The notes beneath the pieces were generated by a model. It made no database searches and was not told the DNA's origin. It was given only the letters and a program-made list of their open reading frames with translations. From Pseudanabaena sp. UWO311 (GTDB taxonomy: Bacteria > Cyanobacteriota > Cyanobacteriia > Pseudanabaenales > Pseudanabaenaceae), in NCBI RefSeq assembly GCF_006937785.1, contig NZ_SJEE01000003.1, positions 1-64,000 on the forward strand: 64,000 bases of DNA, read 5' to 3'. Both the position numbers and the translations under genes were made by a program. Below, piece after piece: positions 42,471 to 51,744 of this stretch; position 1 is the stretch's first letter, and every line of letters starts with the position of its first letter.

Positions 42471-43034
42471 TCGTTTGTGAAGTGACTGCAATTGGTAAAT
42501 ATGATAAAACAATTGCCAAAAATATTTTTCGGTCAACCCACAGGTGGAAGCACCTCGCAGCACTACATTTGAATACCAATCATTTGGAGCAAGTTCACGA
42601 GAAAGCTTATTCACAACGCTATAAGTTCTTACATTTGCGTAAACCTTTTGATCAACGCTAACCGTGATCAATTCATGCTGATAGCCGCCTCTCGACACAT
42701 CCTCGCGCATATCAAGCTGATCGCTTAAACGCATGGGTAAACAGTACAAAACACCCTCTACATAAGAATTTGCATCTTTGACAATATCTAAACAACCGCA
42801 ATCACGGTGAGGAGATCGATAATAAAAGCCAAGTTTATATCCACTTAATCGTGCTACGCCAACAACATAATGATGGGCTGTCTCACCAAGCGATCGCTTC
42901 AAATCCACAGGACACATACAAGAGCCGTAAGCAAAATAGTAAAACATTAGCTCGGATTGATGACCTGACTCCAGATGAGAACTTTCTGAAGTCTGTAAGT
43001 GCTGTATTGAATCTGATTTGAGCGAATCTACCAT
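42459..43034 (-). CDS. Gamma-glutamylcyclotransferase-like protein
   Basis: A 191-residue GGCT/AIG2-fold protein. FYYFAYGSCMCP (Y36-G37-S38) is the substrate-binding YGS motif, with Cys where Asn is usual; VEGVLYCLP and the late LDMREDV, with the catalytic-type Glu, fit the family. The first 29 residues are an unconserved extension and Met30 is a possible start. The substrate is uncertain; members act on gamma-glutamyl peptides. Four cysteines in the first half are unusual. Confidence 0.8.
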   Translation of the reverse strand: MVDSLKSDSIQHLQTSESSHLESGHQSELMFYYFAYGSCMCPVDLKRSLGETAHHYVVGVARLSGYKLGFYYRSPHRDCGCLDIVKDANSYVEGVLYCLPMRLSDQLDMREDVSRGGYQHELITVSVDQKVYANVRTYSVVNKLSRELAPNDWYSNVVLRGASTCGLTEKYFWQLFYHIYQLQSLHKRQYS

Positions 43035-43187
43035 ATCTGTAAGCTAGGCAAAAGCTATTTAGTATTCTGGGATACCTGCAAAAAGTATAAAGCTTTGTGT
43101 ATGCTCATTTAAATTAACTATTTAGATAATTCAAGCGTTAAAGGCTTTATTGCTAATTGATGTGATCAAGTATGTCGCGCCTAATTT

Positions 43188-44441
43188 GTGAAAACTATGC
43201 CTGAGTATACAAAAAAAGATCCAGATCTAGAATCTAACGCCCATTTAGATCCTCAAGTGGGCGATCCAGTGCCAGAAACTCTGTTATTGCCAAAGACAGG
43301 ATTGCGGGAATTAGCAATAGTTTTTACCAAGCTTGGTGCGATTGCCTTCGGGGGCCCAGCCGCGCATATTGCTCAGATCGAGTTAGAAATAGTGCAGCGT
43401 CGTCAATGGCTCAGTCGTGAAAAGCTATTAGATTTGTTAGGTGTTACCAACCTCATCCCAGGTCCTAATTCTACCGAATTGACAATTCATATCGGGCTAG
43501 AGCAGGCGGGATGGCGAGGAGCAATAGTCGCGGGAGTCTGTTTTATAACCCCTGCGATGTTATTAGTGTGGGGATTAGCGATCGCTTATGTGGAATACCA
43601 AACTATTCCGACCGTTGGCTGGTTATTGTATGGAGTCAAGCCAGTAATTATCGCAATTATTGCTCAAGCTGTATGGAAATTAGGACGATCAGCCTTAAAA
43701 AATATCCCAACTTGGTGCACAGGGATTTTAGTCCTAGCTCTATATTTTCTGAAAATCAATGAAATTGCACTAATGCTCGGCGCAGGAATCACCGTTAGCC
43801 TCGTTCATAATTTAAAATCCTTCCAAAAAAACAAATCCCTCTCAATCTTCCTTTTTCCTTTTTCCTTTTTCCCTTTTCCTTTAGTAGCCATAGCTACTAC
43901 CGCAGCTTATCCCAAAACATGGACAGCCGTATTTCTCAGCTTTCTCAAAATTGGTTCTGTCCTTTACGGCAGTGGCTATGTACTATTAGCTTTTGTGCAA
44001 CAAGAATTTGTCGATCGCACCCATTGGCTAACTTCACAGCAATTATTAGATGCTGTAGCGATCGGGCAGTTTACCCCAGGGCCTGTATTTACGACCGCGA
44101 CTTTTATCGGTTATCTTGTTGCTGGGAATATGGGTGCGATCGCAGGGACGATTGGGATATTTTTACCAGCTTTTATTCTCGTTCCATTGATTAATCCATT
44201 TGTGGCGAAATTACGCAAATCCCCTTGGACAGCAGGTTTTCTTGATGGCGTAAATGCGGCTTCTATGGGGTTAATGGCGGCTGTAGCATGGGAATTAGGG
44301 CGAGGTACTTTGATCGATTTTTGGACAATCATCGTCGCGATCGCTAGTCTCTTCGTTCTACTTAAATTTCCAAAAGTTAATTCTGCTTGGTTAGTAATTG
44401 CTGGTGCTGCGATCGGCTGGCTGATTAAATTCAACCAATAA
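43188..44441 (+). CDS. chrA: Chromate transporter, two-domain ChrA
   Basis: A 417-residue ChrA protein with two homologous CHR domains: FTKLGAIAFGGPAAHIAQIE with a GVTNLIPGPNSTEL loop (first), and SFLKIGSVLYGSGYVLLAFV with an AIGQFTPGPVFTTA loop (second). Exports chromate or takes up related oxyanions. Start GTG 43188 or ATG 43197 (MPEYTKKD). The linker around residues 210-230 is a low-complexity SIFLFPFSFFPFPL stretch encoded by (CCTTTTT)n repeats. Confidence 0.9.
   Translation: MKTMPEYTKKDPDLESNAHLDPQVGDPVPETLLLPKTGLRELAIVFTKLGAIAFGGPAAHIAQIELEIVQRRQWLSREKLLDLLGVTNLIPGPNSTELTIHIGLEQAGWRGAIVAGVCFITPAMLLVWGLAIAYVEYQTIPTVGWLLYGVKPVIIAIIAQAVWKLGRSALKNIPTWCTGILVLALYFLKINEIALMLGAGITVSLVHNLKSFQKNKSLSIFLFPFSFFPFPLVAIATTAAYPKTWTAVFLSFLKIGSVLYGSGYVLLAFVQQEFVDRTHWLTSQQLLDAVAIGQFTPGPVFTTATFIGYLVAGNMGAIAGTIGIFLPAFILVPLINPFVAKLRKSPWTAGFLDGVNAASMGLMAAVAWELGRGTLIDFWTIIVAIASLFVLLKFPKVNSAWLVIAGAAIGWLIKFNQ
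43848..43882. repeat. (CCTTTTT)n tract inside chrA
   Basis: About five units of a heptameric repeat in frame within chrA; the reverse complement occurs after the first CHAT gene at 16742-16775. Seven is not a multiple of three, so a unit change would break the frame. Confidence 0.8.
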
Positions 44442-44460
44442 AAAATGATCATATCAGTGA

Positions 44461-45060
44461 TTAAAAAGATAACTCTTGAAATATTTCTAATAAGGGAAGG
44501 CTAAAATTAGGAATAACATCTTCTCCATCAAGGTTGTCTTCTAACTGCAAAAGCTTTGATGGTTTAGGTTTATGGTAAACCAATACGCATTCTTCATCGG
44601 GTAAGATTACCCATACCAACCGAGTCCCATTCTCAAAATACTCTACGAGCTTGTTATGGATTTCCTCAAAAGTGTTATTGGGAGAAATAATCTCTACAGC
44701 TAAATCTGGAGCCCCATCAAAAAATCCTTTTGGTAGTCGCTTTAATCCTTGTAAGCGTTCTCTAGCAATAAACGCAAGATCAGGCGATCGCTTATTGCCT
44801 GTTTTCATCTTGAAAGCTGTACTAGAGTCACAGGTCACGCCGAGCTTATGATTACGCACAAAGCCTGTCAAAAAATATCCGAGAGTAAGTGCTAAATAGC
44901 CATGCTCTACACCTGAATTTGCCACAACAATTAGCTCTCCATCCACATATTCATAAAGGTTGCCATTTTCAGGCAATGACATAAACTCTTGATCTGTCAA
45001 AGCTTTAGGGTTAGCTAATTCTAGATTGGCGATCGCTTGGGTCATTAGATTTAAGTCCAC
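44461..45060 (-). CDS. Uma2 family nuclease-like protein
   Basis: A 199-residue full Uma2 protein. SPDLAFIARERL and GAPDLAVEIISPNN give the catalytic D and E-x-x strand; KLVEYFENGTRLVWVILP supplies the following helix and strand. Closer to the family consensus than the two copies near 5 and 9 kb, and lacking their LLQKYRDRFG tail. Convergent with chrA. Confidence 0.92.
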   Translation of the reverse strand: MDLNLMTQAIANLELANPKALTDQEFMSLPENGNLYEYVDGELIVVANSGVEHGYLALTLGYFLTGFVRNHKLGVTCDSSTAFKMKTGNKRSPDLAFIARERLQGLKRLPKGFFDGAPDLAVEIISPNNTFEEIHNKLVEYFENGTRLVWVILPDEECVLVYHKPKPSKLLQLEDNLDGEDVIPNFSLPLLEIFQELSF

Positions 45061-45097
45061 AGATTAAACTAATGTGATTGTTATAGCTTATAGCATT

Positions 45098-47062
45098 TTA
45101 AAACTCGATAACATTCTTTTCACTTGTGTTAGTACCAGTACCAGATAGGTCTAGATAGTTAACTCCAATGAGTTTCTGAAATTCCATCTTTCGTCGCTTT
45201 TCTTCTTGAATTTTTGCTTGACAATGATATCCAAACTCTGGATCGGCAATTACATCTTTAGTTGTAAACATCTCTAACCAATATTTTTCACGCTTTTCAC
45301 ACATTACATACTGGATCGTGGCAATAGCAGTTCTAATGACCATTTGTGGACGTAATATACCAATACGCGAATTCTCATCAAGCCACAACAGATGTTGTAA
45401 TTGATGAGCAACTTCATCTTGTTCAGCACAAAAAATCTGTAATTGCCTAACAAGATGATTAGGGTAAGGTTCTTGTGTTGCTAAGGAAGTCTTTTTTTGC
45501 TCGATAAGTTCGAGAATGTTGTGCCATAGATAACGATGATTAGAAAAGCTAAAGCTAATGTCTTCTTCTTCCATTGATTCATAGACACAAGCTCGATACT
45601 CTGGATAATGTAAATAAATCTGTAAAAGTTGGATTTCAGCAGAATACAGAGTATTTGCAGTCGTAGTAATCTGAATAGGCTTCGTGTTATTCCAGCGATC
45701 ATTATTGCTTAACTGTTTTCGTAAGCTTTCCTCTATAAGCTGCAATGAGGTATAGGATTTTCCTTGAGAGAGTAGTTGAGCAGAACTAGAAATGTATTTC
45801 TCGCGAAAGTTAGCATCAACAGTCAACTTTTTCAGTAACTGGACAATCTCTTGGCTACTTTTTTGTAAATTGCTGGCTTGGTTAAGATCTTGACCATCAA
45901 GAATTTTCTCAATCATCCAATCGAGGAATAATGGTGCATTTTTAAGTAAATCGCGATAGGCGGCTGCACTGTGCTGTTTGAGATACTCATCGGCATCTTT
46001 GCCATCGGGCATCGTCAAAACTCGCAACTGCACGGTTCCATTAAATACTAATTCCTTGAAACCTGCGATCGCCTTTTCCGCCGCCGTAATCCCTGCCTTA
46101 TCGGCATCGAAGTTTAGAATTACATTCTTGGTTTCGGTATATCGCAATAACTGCTTCATTTGGTCAGCATTAAGCGCTACACCCATCGTGGCGATCGCCT
46201 GTTCAATTCCCGCCTGATGCAAGGCGATCGCATCGAAATATCCTTCTACTACGATTGCTTGGTCAGACTTAGCGATCGCATCGCGAGCCTTATCCATTGC
46301 GAATAGAATTGAACCTTTACTGAATAGTTCTGTTTCAGGAGAGTTAAGATATTTCGGCTCTTCATCTCCGAGGGATCTCCCACCAAAGGCTATTACCCGA
46401 CCTCTAGTATCGTGTATGGGAACCATCAAGCGATCGCGGAAGCGATCGTAAAATCCATTACCAGTTTTGCGCGGAACGATCAATCCTGCTTCTTCAACTA
46501 AACTCACAGGAATCTGCTTCTGCTGCACCAGATAACCCATCAAAGTTTCCCAACCCGCAGGAGCATAACCCAGTTGGAATTTCTGGATTGTATCTTTGCT
46601 CATTTGCCGCTTTTCGCTGAGATAGGCAAGAGCCGCTTTGCCTTGGTGGGCATAGAGGGCATGTTGATAAAAACTGGTGGTCAAAGCCATCACTTCATAA
46701 AGGCGATCGCGATGGGAGATTTGACGCTGAATTTCCTTTGCTTTTTCAGGCTCGACAGTGGCTATGGGAACGTTGTATCGCTTCGCTAAATCTAAAACTA
46801 CGTCAGAGAACGATCGCTTATCGATCTCCATCAAAAACTTGACTGCACCACCCGCCGCCCCACAGTTAAAGCAGTGATACATCTGCCTCGCTGGATTCAC
46901 TGTCAGCGCTGTGGCGTTTGTCCCATTGTGAAAAGGGCAAGCGCCCCGAAAATTTGCCCCACTTTTGCGTAGCACAACGCGCTCGGAGACGATATCTACG
47001 ATGTCTGCCCTTTGACTTACTTGGTCAATGGTGTCTTTGTGGATTTGGAACTGTGCAGACAT
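45098..47062 (-). CDS. dnaG: DNA primase
   Basis: 654 residues. Zinc-binding CHC2 domain with C42, H45, C64 and C67; catalytic core with TOPRIM (VVEGYFDAIALHQAG, NVILNFDADKAG); C-terminal helicase-interaction region. Makes RNA primers at the replication fork with DnaB. Odd: after CPFH the usual EKTPSF is replaced by NGTNATAL. Start ATG 47062 (MSAQFQIHKDTIDQV) fits the family. Confidence 0.96.
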   Translation of the reverse strand: MSAQFQIHKDTIDQVSQRADIVDIVSERVVLRKSGANFRGACPFHNGTNATALTVNPARQMYHCFNCGAAGGAVKFLMEIDKRSFSDVVLDLAKRYNVPIATVEPEKAKEIQRQISHRDRLYEVMALTTSFYQHALYAHQGKAALAYLSEKRQMSKDTIQKFQLGYAPAGWETLMGYLVQQKQIPVSLVEEAGLIVPRKTGNGFYDRFRDRLMVPIHDTRGRVIAFGGRSLGDEEPKYLNSPETELFSKGSILFAMDKARDAIAKSDQAIVVEGYFDAIALHQAGIEQAIATMGVALNADQMKQLLRYTETKNVILNFDADKAGITAAEKAIAGFKELVFNGTVQLRVLTMPDGKDADEYLKQHSAAAYRDLLKNAPLFLDWMIEKILDGQDLNQASNLQKSSQEIVQLLKKLTVDANFREKYISSSAQLLSQGKSYTSLQLIEESLRKQLSNNDRWNNTKPIQITTTANTLYSAEIQLLQIYLHYPEYRACVYESMEEEDISFSFSNHRYLWHNILELIEQKKTSLATQEPYPNHLVRQLQIFCAEQDEVAHQLQHLLWLDENSRIGILRPQMVIRTAIATIQYVMCEKREKYWLEMFTTKDVIADPEFGYHCQAKIQEEKRRKMEFQKLIGVNYLDLSGTGTNTSEKNVIEF

Positions 47063-47166
47063 GATCGCGATCGCCTATTTGTAAACCGCAGTATGCTCAA
47101 TATATTTTATATCAATCACCATCAAAAAAGTAGAGCCAATATTCTGTAGGCTAAATAATTTGCGCG

Positions 47167-47559
47167 TTAGTAATTCAATTCATCAGGTTCTATTGCATCC
47201 AAAGGTTTCCAGCGAATTCTGATTTTTTGCTTAGTTGCAATTACAACTGCTCTCGATTCTAAATCTTGACCATGTTTTATCAAAACTTCTTGAAGTAGTT
47301 TCTTTCTCTCTAATCTAGGCAGATTCTCTAAACGTAGAACCCCACGATGAGACTTTTGTTGTAGCCAAATCATTTGCTCAAAGTCAACATCGGTAGTAAT
47401 GATAATCCGCTCTTCTCTCACAGCCCAAGCAATAATATCATCATCAGCCATTTTCGGATTTACATCGCTGACAGATATAACTTCATGACCTAACTCTAAA
47501 AGCCATGTTGATAAAGCACCACTGGCATTGACATCATGTAGAAATCTCATTATTCTCAT
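47167..47559 (-). CDS. DUF5615 PIN-like toxin-type protein
   Basis: A 130-residue PIN-like protein: FLHDVNASGALSTWLLELGH with the first Asp, DDDIIAWAVREERIIITTDV with the central acidic residues, ending in a basic strand. Likely ribonuclease toxin. The antitoxin-type DUF433 gene precedes it by two bases on the same strand. Confidence 0.88.
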   Translation of the reverse strand: MRIMRFLHDVNASGALSTWLLELGHEVISVSDVNPKMADDDIIAWAVREERIIITTDVDFEQMIWLQQKSHRGVLRLENLPRLERKKLLQEVLIKHGQDLESRAVVIATKQKIRIRWKPLDAIEPDELNY

Positions 47560-47561
47560 TA

Positions 47562-47801
47562 TTAGGATGCTGCCACTCGATCAAAGACTTCTTCATTAGC
47601 AACAAGACGCTGTGCATAGAGTAAAGCCGCGTATATGTCAGCTATTTCTAGCTCTGGATAATCCTCTAAAATTTCTTGGATACTCGCTCCTTTTGCCAGC
47701 AGTTCTAATATCATGGCAACTGAGATTCTCAAACCTCGAATGATGGGCTTACCACAAAGAACTTCTCTGCTAAATGTAATTCTTGAAAGTAGGTTTTCCA
47801 T
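47562..47801 (-). CDS. DUF433 antitoxin-type protein
   Basis: A 79-residue DUF433 protein (CGKPIIRGLRISVAMILELL, GASIQEILEDYPELEIADIY), the classic compact form of the family. Upstream partner of the DUF5615 gene. Confidence 0.9.
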   Translation of the reverse strand: MENLLSRITFSREVLCGKPIIRGLRISVAMILELLAKGASIQEILEDYPELEIADIYAALLYAQRLVANEEVFDRVAAS

Positions 47802-47883
47802 AGGAGTATCTCGAATATATCGCTGTTCTTATTTTACATCTTACAGCCCTTTCTTAACTTGCATAAGAAAAGGCTTCTACATT

Positions 47884-49944
47884 TTAGAACAACCGTGAAG
47901 TCAGTAGTAAAAGCGATAAACCTAGCAGAACTAGAATGGAACTGCCGATATTATTCCAGAATTGGTGATAGCTGGTGAGAGAAGCGCGTTGCTTGGGGCG
48001 ATCTTCCATGATGGGTTGCAACGTCGATAGATCGATAATTGGGAACTTACCACGCCGAAACCAACCTGTCGCAATTACTGAGCGATCGCAAAGCATTTCT
48101 AGATTTTTGATGGTACTGGAAGGATCGATAATCCATTGACGGAAATTGGGAATGTAATTAATAAAAGCTAAACCGCCCTGATCCTCCAAACGCATCGAAT
48201 AGCCAATATAAAACTCATCAGTACCATAGCCGAGCAACTCCCCTGGGATTTGCACAGGAAGCCCTTGGACATAGCTGGCATACGGATCAATGAGTAAGCT
48301 CACCAGATCGGTGTCGGTAACTTTACGAAAGTCTGGATAGCGTAAACTGCCTTGTAGCATAAATCCTAAGCCTAAGCCAATCATTAATAGACTTAGTAGT
48401 AGCCATCGGTTATACAGTTGCGATAATAGCAACGCTGTAATTAATGCGATCGCAACACCAACAACTGGAGAGACTTGAATTAATAAATCGCGCCAAAAGT
48501 TTTGATATAAAAGCTTTTTATTAAGTTTCTTTTCTTCTTTTAATAGTTCCGCAAAGTCATATTCGGTAGATAGCCCCAATTGTTTGGAATAGCCAGCTAA
48601 AAATCTCATCCTTTTGCCAACTAAGGGATGTGTGGAATGAATCTCTAGCCAACGCCGCCAAGGATTAAATAATTCCCATAGAAATACTCGATAGGGATCT
48701 TGATCGGTTTGTCCTGAATGAGCAATTTCCATTGCTAGCCCGATCGCAGTCATCGTTTGGCGATCGCAGATGCCAATGGCTCTTGTAGATTCTAAAAGTC
48801 GATTGGTGGGCATGGCTGGCTGATTGTAAGGCAACATTTGCCGCGCCATTTTTGGGAGCGCTCTTGCCAGTGCATTGGGGTTTCCAGTGACTTCTGCGGC
48901 AAAGCGATCGCTGACAATCGTACTCGCGTGTGAAAGCCAAACCAATAGATAATTACTCAAGGAATATAGTACATTGGCAAAGCTCGCAGCAACTTGCCAG
49001 AGTTGCTTAGCACTTTTAGCGCGATAACTTTGGCGGCTCAATAGAACATAGATGTAATAGAGAATTTGAACAGGAGCAGAAACAAAGGTTAAAACAGCAA
49101 AGCTCTTGTTCCGAATTCGTCCTAGCTGATAAGCATAAACCGCTGCAATTTCGTCATCATCTAGACAGTCAAATAACCCACGACTGACCACAATTCTTGC
49201 TGAGTTGGAGATTACCCCATAGGTAAAGGCAACGGGAGCATCATCTTCAATCCATCCCAATCGCGGCACAAAAATATTGTACTTTTCACAGAAGTTCTCA
49301 ATGATCTCCACGGATTCAGGACTTCTTTCATCTAAATCGGCAAGCGTAATCCATTGAATGCGGTGATATTGCTTTTGGGTAATGTCGATAATCCAAGGTG
49401 ACATAAAAAACAGCAAGATGCTGAATATCGCCGTAACGATCGCCGTTGTCTTTAACCATGCTTCAGAAAAGAAGTCTGTGAAAATTCGCGAAATTACATA
49501 GCCGATTAAAAATTGCAAACCAATGATTGCGAGGATAGTCAACACCATCGCCGCGACGAGAAAATAATTGTATCTAGAGGGGAGCGATAAGGTAACGTCT
49601 TTTTTGCGATAGCGGCGAGGATCGGATTTGATGACCGAAGCGACATCTTCATTTCGCTTGATCCGATCATCAGTTGGGGCATCAAGCGCTTGCTGAAGTG
49701 TAATCAAGGATTTTTGCGCCCATTTTTGCAACTGTGGGTCAGAAGTTGTTGCTAATTGTTCACAAATAGCGATCGCTTTATCGGCCCGCCCCGTTTTTTT
49801 GTATGCCGAAACCAGCCATATTTGGGCTTGTACATAGTCTTTGGAGGTTAGATCGGTACTCTCTTGGCTATATTCAGTCAAGATGGCGATCGCTTCGGTG
49901 TAATGCTTTCGCAGCAAGGCTGCTTTGCCAGCTTTTAGTGACAT
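47884..49944 (-). CDS. M48-like membrane protein without zinc ligands
   Basis: A 686-residue protein. An N-terminal TPR-like region (residues 1-90) is followed by two transmembrane helices (about 127-190), then an M48/HtpX-type domain, and more helices (about 480-540, and a C-terminal anchor). At the M48 active site, where HExxH is expected in 'VLAHELGHI', the protein has VYAYQLGRI: His to Tyr272, Glu to Gln273, His to Arg276. The third ligand (EADR) is Val344. It cannot be a normal zinc protease, though the flanking sequence (LDDDEIAAV, DRFAAEVTG) is conserved. A pseudoprotease with a scaffold role is inferred. Confidence 0.85.
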   Translation of the reverse strand: MSLKAGKAALLRKHYTEAIAILTEYSQESTDLTSKDYVQAQIWLVSAYKKTGRADKAIAICEQLATTSDPQLQKWAQKSLITLQQALDAPTDDRIKRNEDVASVIKSDPRRYRKKDVTLSLPSRYNYFLVAAMVLTILAIIGLQFLIGYVISRIFTDFFSEAWLKTTAIVTAIFSILLFFMSPWIIDITQKQYHRIQWITLADLDERSPESVEIIENFCEKYNIFVPRLGWIEDDAPVAFTYGVISNSARIVVSRGLFDCLDDDEIAAVYAYQLGRIRNKSFAVLTFVSAPVQILYYIYVLLSRQSYRAKSAKQLWQVAASFANVLYSLSNYLLVWLSHASTIVSDRFAAEVTGNPNALARALPKMARQMLPYNQPAMPTNRLLESTRAIGICDRQTMTAIGLAMEIAHSGQTDQDPYRVFLWELFNPWRRWLEIHSTHPLVGKRMRFLAGYSKQLGLSTEYDFAELLKEEKKLNKKLLYQNFWRDLLIQVSPVVGVAIALITALLLSQLYNRWLLLSLLMIGLGLGFMLQGSLRYPDFRKVTDTDLVSLLIDPYASYVQGLPVQIPGELLGYGTDEFYIGYSMRLEDQGGLAFINYIPNFRQWIIDPSSTIKNLEMLCDRSVIATGWFRRGKFPIIDLSTLQPIMEDRPKQRASLTSYHQFWNNIGSSILVLLGLSLLLLTSRLF

Positions 49945-50030
49945 CGTTTCGCCTCAATCTCGCAACATTAAAACTTATTTTGACACTTACCGCACTAATT
50001 AAGTAGCTAGGCTCAATTAAATATAAAACT

Positions 50031-50073
50031 CCAAAATCTGTACCTCCCGCGTAGCGGGAGGTACAGATTTTGG
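50031..50073. repeat. Perfect 20-bp inverted repeat
   Basis: Arms 50031-50050 and 50054-50073, loop GTA, tip CCCGC/GCGGG. Lies between two divergent genes, so it is not an obvious terminator. Confidence 0.9.
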
Positions 50074-50131
50074 CTCTGGCTAATTGATTATTTTAAGGTA
50101 CTTAGGAATGAAGATTAAATAACATGTGCAT

Positions 50132-50188
50132 ATAAAACCCAAAATTGTGTCGGCGGGCGGAGCCCGCCGACACAATTTTGGGTTTTAT
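50132..50188. repeat. Perfect 27-bp inverted repeat upstream of pcyA
   Basis: Inverted repeat whose arms begin ATAAAACCCAAAATTG and whose tip is GGCGGGC-GGA-GCCCGCC; arms 50132-50158 and 50162-50188. It lies about 90 bases ahead of the pcyA start, between divergent genes. Confidence 0.88.
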
Positions 50189-50280
50189 TTTAAAAAACTT
50201 TACTTTGCAAAGCTTTTTATTTCTTGTAGAGTTTTTACGAGCACCGTTCTATACTCAAATAGAAACGTATATCAAAGTTT

Positions 50281-51012
50281 ATGCCAGCATCATTGCGAAA
50301 CCGCCAACATGCTTTAATTTGCCAGTTAGCTGAATGCATCGAAAAAGTATGGCAGAGCAATCTAGAGTTATCCTCCTATAGAGTTCCAGAAGGACTTGGC
50401 TATATTGAAGGTCATCTGGAAGGCGAAAAGCTGGTGATCGAAAATCTTTGCTATCAAGCTCCCCAATTTCGTAAGCTGCATCTTGAGCTCGCTCAAGTTG
50501 GTAACGGGCTGGATATTTTGCATTGTGTGATGTTCCCTAATCCCGAATATGCACTGCCTATATTTGGTGCTGATATTGTTGGTGGTCGTGGCGGTGCGAT
50601 TAGTGCCGCGATCGCAGATCTTTCGCCTGTAAATGCTGAGAGATCGCTACCTGTTCGATACAATCAAGCTCTATCAGCCTTGCCTGATCTCAATTTCTCT
50701 CAGCCCCGTGCTTTGCCAGAATGGGCGGATATTTTCTCGGAATTTTGTTTGTTTGTGCGTCCAATGGGTGAACTGGAAGAGCAAGCATTTTTGCAACGAG
50801 TGGGCGACTTTTTGACTCTCCATTGCCAAATAGCTAGCGAGACTATGCCTCTAATCTCTGAGATTGACGTGGCAAGCTCGATCGCAGGTCAGCAATACTA
50901 TTGCGAAAAGCAACAACAAAACGACAAAACTCGTCGGGTGCTAGAAAAATCCTTTGGTACAGAATGGGCTGATCGCTACATGACCACGATGTTATTTGAT
51001 TCTGTTGCATAG
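50281..51012 (+). CDS. pcyA: Phycocyanobilin:ferredoxin oxidoreductase
   Basis: A 243-residue bilin reductase. It reduces biliverdin IX-alpha by four electrons, using ferredoxin, to phycocyanobilin, the chromophore of phycobilisomes and phytochromes. Active-site residues match those of the Synechocystis enzyme at a constant 7-residue offset: Glu69 (LHLELA), His81 (ILHCVMFP) and Asp98 (FGADIV). The C-terminal NDKTRRVLEKSFGTEWADRY is typical. Convergent with a phycobiliprotein-like gene. Confidence 0.97.
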   Translation: MPASLRNRQHALICQLAECIEKVWQSNLELSSYRVPEGLGYIEGHLEGEKLVIENLCYQAPQFRKLHLELAQVGNGLDILHCVMFPNPEYALPIFGADIVGGRGGAISAAIADLSPVNAERSLPVRYNQALSALPDLNFSQPRALPEWADIFSEFCLFVRPMGELEEQAFLQRVGDFLTLHCQIASETMPLISEIDVASSIAGQQYYCEKQQQNDKTRRVLEKSFGTEWADRYMTTMLFDSVA

Positions 51013-51025
51013 TTAAATCGGCATA

Positions 51026-51090
51026 ATCTAGAGCCCAAAAAGTCTGTCTCGCACTCTGCGCGTGCGAGACAGACTTTTTGGGCTCTAGAT
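51026..51090. terminator. Perfect 29-bp bidirectional terminator
   Basis: Arms 51026-51054 and 51062-51090, loop TCTGCGC, between the convergent pcyA and phycobiliprotein-like genes. Confidence 0.85.
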
Positions 51091-51111
51091 CTTAGCTATC
51101 CTCTTTCATTG

Positions 51112-51693
51112 CTATATAAACATTTTTAGCTGCTCAATCAGGCAATCAAAATATGGAGGCAATTCAAATTTCTGCTCTGAATCCAAACGTTTTAAACTTG
51201 CAGTCTTAATCCCCTCTAAACCAACAACCATCGCATCTAGCGGTACTTGCAACTCCTGATACAACAAGTTCATATATTGCAATCCCTCTGTACTTAGATA
51301 GTCAGTACGCTGTTCTGTGATGCCATAAGTAATACAACGTAAAAAATGCCAGAAATCTCGCCAGCAAGCATTGGCTCTCTCGGCAGGATATAATCCGCCG
51401 CCCTCTTGGGTGATTTGTGGAAATGCCTGTAAAACCTCAGCTCTGGCTTCGTCGATGATGTCATTAACGCGATCGCGCAGAAGCTGCACAATAGGAACAA
51501 ACTTGGCAAGCTCTGGAGCAAGCTCTTGTATCTGTTGCAAATCTGCATCCGTAAGATAGCGACCTTGATCATCGGCAGCCTGTAAGCAATGCATTACTTC
51601 AATAGGGTAGACATCTTGTAAATTAATAAAACTTACGATTCGCGATTTTGTAATTAGTTCACGAACTTTATCACTCAGTTGAAATTGAGACAT
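51112..51693 (-). CDS. Phycobiliprotein-like globin-fold protein
   Basis: A 193-residue protein whose C-terminal two thirds follow the phycobiliprotein pattern: GGGLYPAERANACWRDFWHF corresponds to the allophycocyanin 'Y...T.TCLRDLDYYLR' helix, with Cys110 in the bilin-attachment position and the CxRD motif kept, followed by LRCITYGI. About 30 residues longer than subunits of the rods and core, and divergent. Probably binds phycocyanobilin (inference). Could be a minor core or regulatory subunit. Divergent, 51 bases away, from a HEAT-repeat lyase-like gene. Confidence 0.8.
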   Translation of the reverse strand: MSQFQLSDKVRELITKSRIVSFINLQDVYPIEVMHCLQAADDQGRYLTDADLQQIQELAPELAKFVPIVQLLRDRVNDIIDEARAEVLQAFPQITQEGGGLYPAERANACWRDFWHFLRCITYGITEQRTDYLSTEGLQYMNLLYQELQVPLDAMVVGLEGIKTASLKRLDSEQKFELPPYFDCLIEQLKMFI

Positions 51694-51744
51694 AGTTAAA
51701 AGGTTTAATTAAAGTATTGTTATCCTATCGAAGTATCTCACCCT

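Larger units (their letters stand above)
49945..50280. other. Intergenic region with two long palindromes
   Basis: 336 bases between the divergent M48-like gene and pcyA. It holds the inverted repeats at 50031-50073 and 50032-50088-type coordinates listed separately and an AT-rich stretch from 50090 to 50280 that should contain the pcyA promoter. No gene is supported. Confidence 0.6.
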
